Below are positions 1 to 4,218 of a stretch of DNA of 6,124 nt, piece by piece. The position numbers were made by a program, and so were the translations under genes. Below the pieces are notes generated by a model that worked only from the letters and a program-made list of their open reading frames with translations, searched no databases and was not told where the DNA came from. The DNA comes from Oligoflexia bacterium (lineage in GTDB: Bacteria; Bdellovibrionota; UBA1018; CAIMNF01): the NCBI GenBank assembly GCA_903858975.1, contig CAIOKW010000239.1, positions 1 through 6,124 on the forward strand, in the 5' to 3' direction. Position 1 is the first letter of the stretch. Each line of letters starts with the position of its first letter.

Positions 1-1058
1 AAATCGCTCTCGAAAAAGCTCAAAAGCAAATTAAAGCGCTTGATCAAAAAGAGAACTCTCAATCCGAGCTGGTTGCAAAACTCCAAAGGCAAATGTCGGA
101 AGTGGAACTCCAATTTCAAGAAAACCGCCTGACGACAGAAAAGTTGGGCCATGATAAAGCGGTTCTCAGTGAAAAATTAGCTAGTTTCAGTAAGCAAAAC
201 GAAGGACTGAAAAAGGAATACGAGACTTTAGTTGGAAAATACAACCAAGTGAGTGCTCATTCAAAAGGTATTGCAGATGAGGCCGCAAGTCTCAATTCGA
301 AACTTGCTCAGACCTCAGGGGACGCCGATAAGTGGAAGGGGGAGTTTCAAAAGAAACTCTGGGAACTCGATCACTTGAAGGGGCAACTTGCAGAATCCCA
401 GGGTCGTTTTAATCAGTTGGCTCAAACGATGAGTAAATTAAAGGATTCGATTAAAAATGGTGTGGCGACTAAGCTTAAGGAAAAGTTCAAAGAGAAGAAA
501 CTCGATGCCCAAGTGGATCCGAAGACGGGTGAGGTCGTTCTTCTGAGTGGTGAGGCCTTTAATTTCGAAAAAGGAAGCGCCAAGCTCTCAAAAGATGCAA
601 AATCGATTCTAAAGAAATTGATTCCCATCTATTCGGAAGTGCTCCTTGGGGACTCTAAAATTCTCTCGCAAATATCAACGATCAGCATGGAAGGCCATTC
701 TTCACCTAGTTTCGCTAAGAAATACGTCGACCCTGAAGTTCAGAATGCAGATGCCTACAGTTATAACATGAGGCTCTCTGCTCTCCGTGCTGCCTCAGTT
801 GCTAACTATTTAATGGGAAATGATATCGGGAATTATCCTCACAAAGATAAGATGAAGACTTTACTGCAGTCGGTGGGGTTTGGATACATGAAACCATTGC
901 GTCTGGATACCACGAGAAGGACCCTTGCATCCGAAAAGATTCAAGACTGCGGGCCTTGGGATTGCTCTCGCTCACAGCGAGTTCAGATCAATTTTCTACT
1001 CAAAGATAATATGGAAGAAATTTACAAAATTATTAATGCCAACGGAGGTATCAAATGA
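1..1058 (+). CDS. Coiled-coil protein with C-terminal OmpA/MotB-like domain (5' partial)
   Basis: The reading frame is open from base 3, so the Met codon at 93 is probably internal; the 30 residues before it (rich in K, Q, E, L) continue the same coiled coil. Counted from that Met, residues 1 to about 130 are charged heptad-like helix without a membrane segment. Residues about 147-305 form an OmpA-type domain: F-N-F-E-K-G-S-A-K-L at 156-165, M-E-G-H-S-S at 199-204, Y-N-M-R-L-S-x-L-R-A at 224-233, and S-Q-R-V-Q-I-N-F at 294-301. Such domains bind peptidoglycan and anchor MotB, ZorB and Pal-like proteins to the wall. The usual GHTD aspartate is replaced (GHSS), and a longer loop follows before the YN motif. 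Two cysteines (C286, C291) flank G-P-W-D just before the last strand and could form a disulfide. An N-terminal membrane anchor is expected upstream but not seen. The stop overlaps the next gene, a MotA-family channel, which supports a stator-partner role. The domain call is firm; the motor role is inferred. Confidence 0.85.
   Translation, partial: IALEKAQKQIKALDQKENSQSELVAKLQRQMSEVELQFQENRLTTEKLGHDKAVLSEKLASFSKQNEGLKKEYETLVGKYNQVSAHSKGIADEAASLNSKLAQTSGDADKWKGEFQKKLWELDHLKGQLAESQGRFNQLAQTMSKLKDSIKNGVATKLKEKFKEKKLDAQVDPKTGEVVLLSGEAFNFEKGSAKLSKDAKSILKKLIPIYSEVLLGDSKILSQISTISMEGHSSPSFAKKYVDPEVQNADAYSYNMRLSALRAASVANYLMGNDIGNYPHKDKMKTLLQSVGFGYMKPLRLDTTRRTLASEKIQDCGPWDCSRSQRVQINFLLKDNMEEIYKIINANGGIK
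1044..1048 (+). promoter_or_regulatory. Ribosome binding site of the MotA-like gene
   Basis: GGAGG lies inside the end of the upstream gene, 6 bases before the ATG at 1055. It supports this start, which overlaps the preceding stop as ATGA, and points to coupled translation of the two proteins. Confidence 0.75.
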
Positions 1059-1930
1059 TCCATTTTCTACTCGTACAGAGTAATCACCACTTGATTGAAT
1101 TCATGGGCTTTATCTTGGCCACCTGCCTGAGTTTACGTTGGCTTGCCTATGTCTCGAGTAAGCGCAATGACGCCTATTTTTCAACGCTTGCGCGAGAGGT
1201 AGCGGTCAACATTGAGAAGGACAAGGAAGAGAAAGTAAGGGTTCACTCAGTGGATACCTACTTAAATCAATTTCTGGCACGCTTAAGTGATAAGCTTCCC
1301 AATCGTTCACTTCGGTTTAAAAAAGATCAGCCCCATGTCAGCGGAAAACGCCTGGTGTCGATTGACGGATACCTATCAGGACGTGAAAATTTTGTGAATT
1401 TATTGAAGGGAGAGTCGGGAGTGTTTCATTGCGAAACTCCACCGAACTTCTCTGAGCTTTCACATCGAATTTTGGGCCAAGATCCTCATTGGTCGACCAT
1501 GCTGAGACGAATTCCAGTCGAAGGGGTTTCACGCCTCATTGATATTATGCCAGGCCTCTTCGTGGTATTTGGTGTGTTTGGGACGTTTGTGGGGATCAGT
1601 ATGGCCCTTCCAGAAATTGCAAAAATCGATTTTGCCAATATTGAAGGCTCAGGGCAGACCCTATTTAATTTCGTGAAAAGCACCGCCTTTTCAATGGAAG
1701 CCTCTATTGCAGGGATCTTCTTTTCAATTGTGATGACCGTGATGAATGCATTGTTTCCGATTAAAGACATGAGACACCGCATCCATAAAAAGGTTGAAAC
1801 CTCTCTTCAAACTCTTTGGTATCACGTGCACTTTTCATCGAAATCAGATGATGAGTTAGTGGAAGTATTGAAGTCCTTGAATGAGACGCTACAGAAAATG
1901 AATTCAGGCTCTAACGGTAAGGCAGCCTAA
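1055..1930 (+). CDS. MotA/TolQ/ExbB/ZorA-family proton channel subunit
   Basis: This is a 291-residue inner-membrane protein. One hydrophobic segment lies at about residues 12-33, then a cytoplasmic stretch of about 125 residues, then a helix pair at about 162-185 and 207-235, and a charged, helical C-terminal tail (about 240-283). The pair carries the family signature: M-P-G-L-F-V-V-F-G-V-F-G-T-F-V-G-I in the first helix, with T177 in the position of the conserved channel threonine of TolQ/ExbB/MotA relatives, and A-S-I-A-G-I-F-F-S-I in the second. The S217-I-x-G-I pattern recalls ZorA more than TolQ/ExbB, which have a threonine nearby. Proteins of this family form pentamers that conduct protons or sodium and drive a MotB/ExbD/OmpA-domain partner. 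The gene just upstream supplies such a partner and overlaps by 4 bases. E215 at the edge of the second helix is noteworthy. Family membership is clear. Whether it powers transport, motility, envelope work or defence cannot be told here. Confidence 0.85.
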   Translation: MIHFLLVQSNHHLIEFMGFILATCLSLRWLAYVSSKRNDAYFSTLAREVAVNIEKDKEEKVRVHSVDTYLNQFLARLSDKLPNRSLRFKKDQPHVSGKRLVSIDGYLSGRENFVNLLKGESGVFHCETPPNFSELSHRILGQDPHWSTMLRRIPVEGVSRLIDIMPGLFVVFGVFGTFVGISMALPEIAKIDFANIEGSGQTLFNFVKSTAFSMEASIAGIFFSIVMTVMNALFPIKDMRHRIHKKVETSLQTLWYHVHFSSKSDDELVEVLKSLNETLQKMNSGSNGKAA

Positions 1931-2376
1931 TGTCGATTCAGAGTATTATCCGAGGGGCCCCTCTCTTTCATGATTTATATGAGTCTGAAATTGATGCGGT
2001 TCTTTCGAACTGTAATGTTCTGCAATTAAAAGCTGGGGAAAAGGTATTTTCTGAAGGGGATCAGGGCGAGGATCTTTACCTGATCTTGGATGGTCACGTG
2101 GACATTATCAAAAATACAGTTTTGATTGCGTCCCTCGGAAAAGCTGAGATTTTTGGAGAGTTAATTTTACTATACGAAGGGATTCGCTCAACGGACGCGA
2201 TCTCTATTGGGAATTCGGATCTTTTGGTTTTGAACTACCAAGCGATTTTGAAAATGTACGATAAGAATCCTCGAGCCATGAGTATCATGATGATTAATCT
2301 TTGCCGCCTTTTGGCCGATCGATTAAAAAAATCAAACATCGAAGTGAGAAACCTGCGCCTGGCTCAGGGCAGTTGA
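1930..2376 (+). CDS. Stand-alone cyclic-nucleotide-binding (CRP-type sensor) domain protein
   Basis: This 148-residue protein consists almost only of a cNMP-binding beta-roll (about residues 10-115) and a short C-terminal helical part. Typical landmarks are L-F-x-x-L near the start (12-16), the K-A-G-E-x-V-F-x-E-G-D run at 34-44, L-Y-L-I-L-D-G-H-V at 49-57, and a phosphate-binding cassette F-G-E-L at 75-78 followed by R86-S87, the arginine and serine that normally contact the cyclic phosphate. In CRP/FNR regulators a helix-turn-helix follows; here the chain ends in a basic amphipathic helix with no DNA-binding domain, so it is probably a sensor or adaptor and not a transcription factor. Its ATG shares one base with the TAA of the MotA-like gene, and the upstream ribosome site is weak (GGTAAGG at 1916-1922), so it is likely translated by coupling in the same operon. 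It may gate or signal from the membrane complex. The ligand (cAMP, cGMP or none) is unknown. Confidence 0.85.
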   Translation: MSIQSIIRGAPLFHDLYESEIDAVLSNCNVLQLKAGEKVFSEGDQGEDLYLILDGHVDIIKNTVLIASLGKAEIFGELILLYEGIRSTDAISIGNSDLLVLNYQAILKMYDKNPRAMSIMMINLCRLLADRLKKSNIEVRNLRLAQGS

Positions 2377-2421
2377 GACTCTGATCAACAAGTTCAGTTT
2401 AATCATAAAAACAAGGACTTC

Positions 2422-2450
2422 TAATTATTGACTTGATTAGTCGGGAATTA
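2422..2450. promoter_or_regulatory. Interrupted dyad overlapping the -35 region; candidate operator
   Basis: Two nested inverted pairs share one centre at 2436: TAATT (2422-2426) with AATTA (2446-2450), and GACT (2430-2433) with AGTC (2439-2442), separated by symmetric 3-base gaps and a 5-base core. It covers the proposed -35 hexamer of the lipoprotein gene, where a dimeric regulator would block or help polymerase. It does not match the CRP consensus. No run of T follows it, so it is not a usual terminator. Symmetry is seen directly; function is inferred. Confidence 0.4.
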
Positions 2451-2461
2451 ATTGCTATCCT
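2433..2461 (+). promoter_or_regulatory. Probable sigma70-type promoter of the lipoprotein gene
   Basis: TTGATT (2433-2438) and TATCCT (2456-2461) are spaced by 17 bases, each matching 4 of 6 consensus positions. TG at 2453-2454 gives an extended -10. Transcription would start near 2467-2469, leaving a leader of about 25 bases with the ribosome binding site. The stronger-looking TTGACT at 2428 is 22 bases from this -10, too far. Because the gap is only 116 bases, some read-through from the upstream operon is also possible. Confidence 0.5.
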
Positions 2462-2480
2462 TCGCTCCGGATTTGAAAAA

Positions 2481-2487
2481 TAAGGAG
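2481..2487 (+). promoter_or_regulatory. Ribosome binding site of the lipoprotein gene
   Basis: TAAGGAG ends 5 bases before the ATG at 2493. It is a near-ideal Shine-Dalgarno sequence and fixes the start so that the product begins with a proper lipoprotein signal peptide. Confidence 0.8.
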
Positions 2488-2492
2488 TCACA

Positions 2493-3329
2493 ATGAAGTT
2501 GCAATCGGTATTCGGTTTGATCGCTCTCGTCTTAGTCAGTGCTTGTGGAAAGAGCATGCATTTAACTTCGATTCAAAATAACGCGAGTGCAGGCGGACTT
2601 TCAACTTCTGCGGAAGTAAAGCCGACCGATGCAGCAACTCCAGCTACGGATGCTTCGGGAGTAAAGGTGGCGGGTTCCCTGAATTCCCTGGCCTTGGAGG
2701 ATTATAATAATGCGCTGATCTTTACCGCGGCCAACATTATGAGTACTGCGGATCGGGCAGAGCATCTTGGGATTGCATCGATGGATAACACCCAAGGATC
2801 ACTCAAGCTCAGTGATGGCCAGGATGTTCCTTATTCTAGCTATGCGGTGGAAGTGGTGACGGCAACACTCGATGTTCCAGCAGCAGATCAAATTGAATCG
2901 GTGAAGTCTCTGAAATTGGTATTGAAGGGGCTCAGTCGTTCAGGTTCAATTGATCAGGATCAAGCAGACCTTTCGGGGCAGATTTTGTGTGTGGTAGACG
3001 GGATGTTGTGTTCTGGTGATGGAACCAATGTAAAGCGCCCGAATGATCTCAGGATGCTGAGCACTGATTTCTCATTGATCAGCGGGCTTAAAGCTGCGGG
3101 AACATCCAATAATCAAAAGATATTTACCAAAGATGGAGACGTGACCATCGATCTAAAATCAGCCCTGAGCTTGTCGGATCAGGCTGCACAAGAGTTTTTA
3201 ACTAAAAACTCGATCGAGGGAAAGACTCCAGGTCAGCGCGTGTTCAGAATCGCGCTTGGGAAACAGAGTTTCGTACAAGGTGGCGAGCTTGAACTCGAAT
3301 ACACGGCTAAAAAACCAGAGCAAAAGTAG
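2493..3329 (+). CDS. Lipoprotein of unknown family
   Basis: The 278-residue product starts with a classic type II signal peptide: M-K-L-Q, a hydrophobic core (V6 to V15), and the lipobox V15-S-A-C18. After cleavage C18 would be lipidated; the next residues, Gly and Lys, do not include the inner-membrane retention Asp at +2, so outer-membrane sorting is likely. Residues about 28-65 are a flexible linker rich in A, S, T, G and P. From about 68 to the end is a compact domain with alternating strand-like stretches, for example Y-A-V-E-V-V-T-A-T-L-D-V (117-128), L-K-L-V-L-K-G-L (140-147) and G-E-L-E-L-E-Y (264-270). C166 and C173 may form a disulfide. I recognise no family; the beta-rich pattern could be a jelly-roll or adhesin-like fold, but that is a guess. 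It appears to have its own promoter. It ends 9 bases before the stop of a convergent gene, with no clear terminator between. Confidence 0.8.
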   Translation: MKLQSVFGLIALVLVSACGKSMHLTSIQNNASAGGLSTSAEVKPTDAATPATDASGVKVAGSLNSLALEDYNNALIFTAANIMSTADRAEHLGIASMDNTQGSLKLSDGQDVPYSSYAVEVVTATLDVPAADQIESVKSLKLVLKGLSRSGSIDQDQADLSGQILCVVDGMLCSGDGTNVKRPNDLRMLSTDFSLISGLKAAGTSNNQKIFTKDGDVTIDLKSALSLSDQAAQEFLTKNSIEGKTPGQRVFRIALGKQSFVQGGELELEYTAKKPEQK

Positions 3330-3338
3330 TTTAAAAAG

Positions 3339-4217
3339 CTAGTCTGCAATCTCAAAGTTGGCCTCTAAGCCATAGTGATCCGAAAAAAGAGGCGCTTGGT
3401 TGAAAATGACTGAGCTAGAGATCGGCTTGATTTGAGCTACATCTGATGACCTATAGATGATGAAATCGATTCGATCTACGATCATATTGTCATGCGTACT
3501 GATGCAATAATCATGAGCGTAGGAATTTTTGAAGGCGTCATAGGTTATGCCGGGCTCACTTGCTGAATGGGTTTCAAGCCAGGTGTCTTTACCCTGAATG
3601 CTTTCCATCATGTATTGGTAGGAAGCAGATTGAGGGCCAAAGTTAAAATCCCCAGCCATAATCAGGGGCGCATTTGGGTCAGCGTAAGTATCGATGAGAA
3701 GTTTAATTTGATTGAGTTGGCTGATTCGAACCGAATCGTCTCCTCGCGAATTGGTGTGAGTCGCAAGAACATTGATGGTTTTGCCATTCGGGAGTTGAGC
3801 AAGCATGATCACGGCACCTTTGTGGCTCAGACAATCATCTCCAACACAGTGTGAAAATGTGGTTTGTGCCGAGCGCAGGACCGGGTATTTGGATAAGATT
3901 CTCAGGCCCGACGATGTTAAGCGCGGAAATGCACGCGGTCCTCTGACTTCGTAAGGATAGTTTTCGCTGTGGAAAGCTTTATTGCCCTTATGAGAAAATA
4001 GTTCTTCCAGAACCACGAAATCCGGATGGATGTCTTCAATCGCTTTCATGGCTTCGGCATAACGAAAGGTATCTTTAACCACATAGGGAACACCCCAAGT
4101 ATTGAGTTCAACCACTTTCAGTGGCATTGCGTTTGCGAGCGTATGAGGAAGCAATGAAAGGATCAGTGTGATGAAAGTGAATAGAGTGAATGTGAGAAAG
4201 CCGCTTTTTGAAGTCAT
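3339..4217 (-). CDS. Secreted endonuclease/exonuclease/phosphatase-fold enzyme, neutral sphingomyelinase-like
   Basis: This 292-residue protein has a Sec signal peptide (hydrophobic residues 7-23, A28-N-A30 cleavage motif), leaving about 262 mature residues. All the metal-dependent phosphodiesterase motifs of the EEP fold are present in order: L-N39-T-W-G, L-E-E72 (metal-binding Glu), S-S-G-L-R-I-L-S-K-Y-P (102-112), H-K-G-A-V (132-136), A-T-H154, A-G-D190-F-N192, D-R-I-D251-F-I and S-D280-H281. H281 matches the general base. The L-N-T-W-G start, D-x-x-x-H-K-G segment and S-D-H-Y end resemble bacterial and neutral sphingomyelinases more than exonuclease III or DNase I, so the likely reaction is hydrolysis of a phosphodiester in a phospholipid such as sphingomyelin or a related headgroup. 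A secreted nuclease is the alternative. C124 and C129 could pair. Its ATG is one base past the TAA of the upstream large gene, implying coupled expression. A role in attacking host or prey membranes is inferred only from export and fold. Confidence 0.87.
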   Translation of the reverse strand: MTSKSGFLTFTLFTFITLILSLLPHTLANAMPLKVVELNTWGVPYVVKDTFRYAEAMKAIEDIHPDFVVLEELFSHKGNKAFHSENYPYEVRGPRAFPRLTSSGLRILSKYPVLRSAQTTFSHCVGDDCLSHKGAVIMLAQLPNGKTINVLATHTNSRGDDSVRISQLNQIKLLIDTYADPNAPLIMAGDFNFGPQSASYQYMMESIQGKDTWLETHSASEPGITYDAFKNSYAHDYCISTHDNMIVDRIDFIIYRSSDVAQIKPISSSVIFNQAPLFSDHYGLEANFEIAD

Positions 4218-4218
4218 T

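Noticed and set aside
93..95. ATG as the start of the OmpA-domain gene
   Set aside because: The frame is open upstream to the window edge with the same coiled-coil composition, no ribosome site precedes this ATG, and a start here would leave the protein without membrane anchor or signal peptide.
1..2376. Complete Zorya defence system
   Set aside because: Only the MotA-like and OmpA-domain components are visible, in reversed order, with no ZorC, ZorD or ZorE in the window; calling it Zorya would go beyond the sequence.
2377..2420. Possible terminator after the cNMP-domain gene
   Set aside because: Only a 4-base stem (CTGA/TCAG) can be drawn and no T run follows; too weak to call.
2428..2433. 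TTGACT as the -35 of the lipoprotein promoter
   Set aside because: It is 22 bases from TATCCT; the overlapping TTGATT at 2433 gives the proper 17-base spacing.
3330..3338. Bidirectional terminator between the convergent lipoprotein and sphingomyelinase-like genes
   Set aside because: The gap is 9 bases and I find no stable hairpin around it; short A and T runs alone are not enough.
3567..3854. 95-codon plus-strand frame opposite the sphingomyelinase-like gene
   Set aside because: The minus strand here encodes conserved catalytic motifs, so the plus-strand frame is an antisense shadow.
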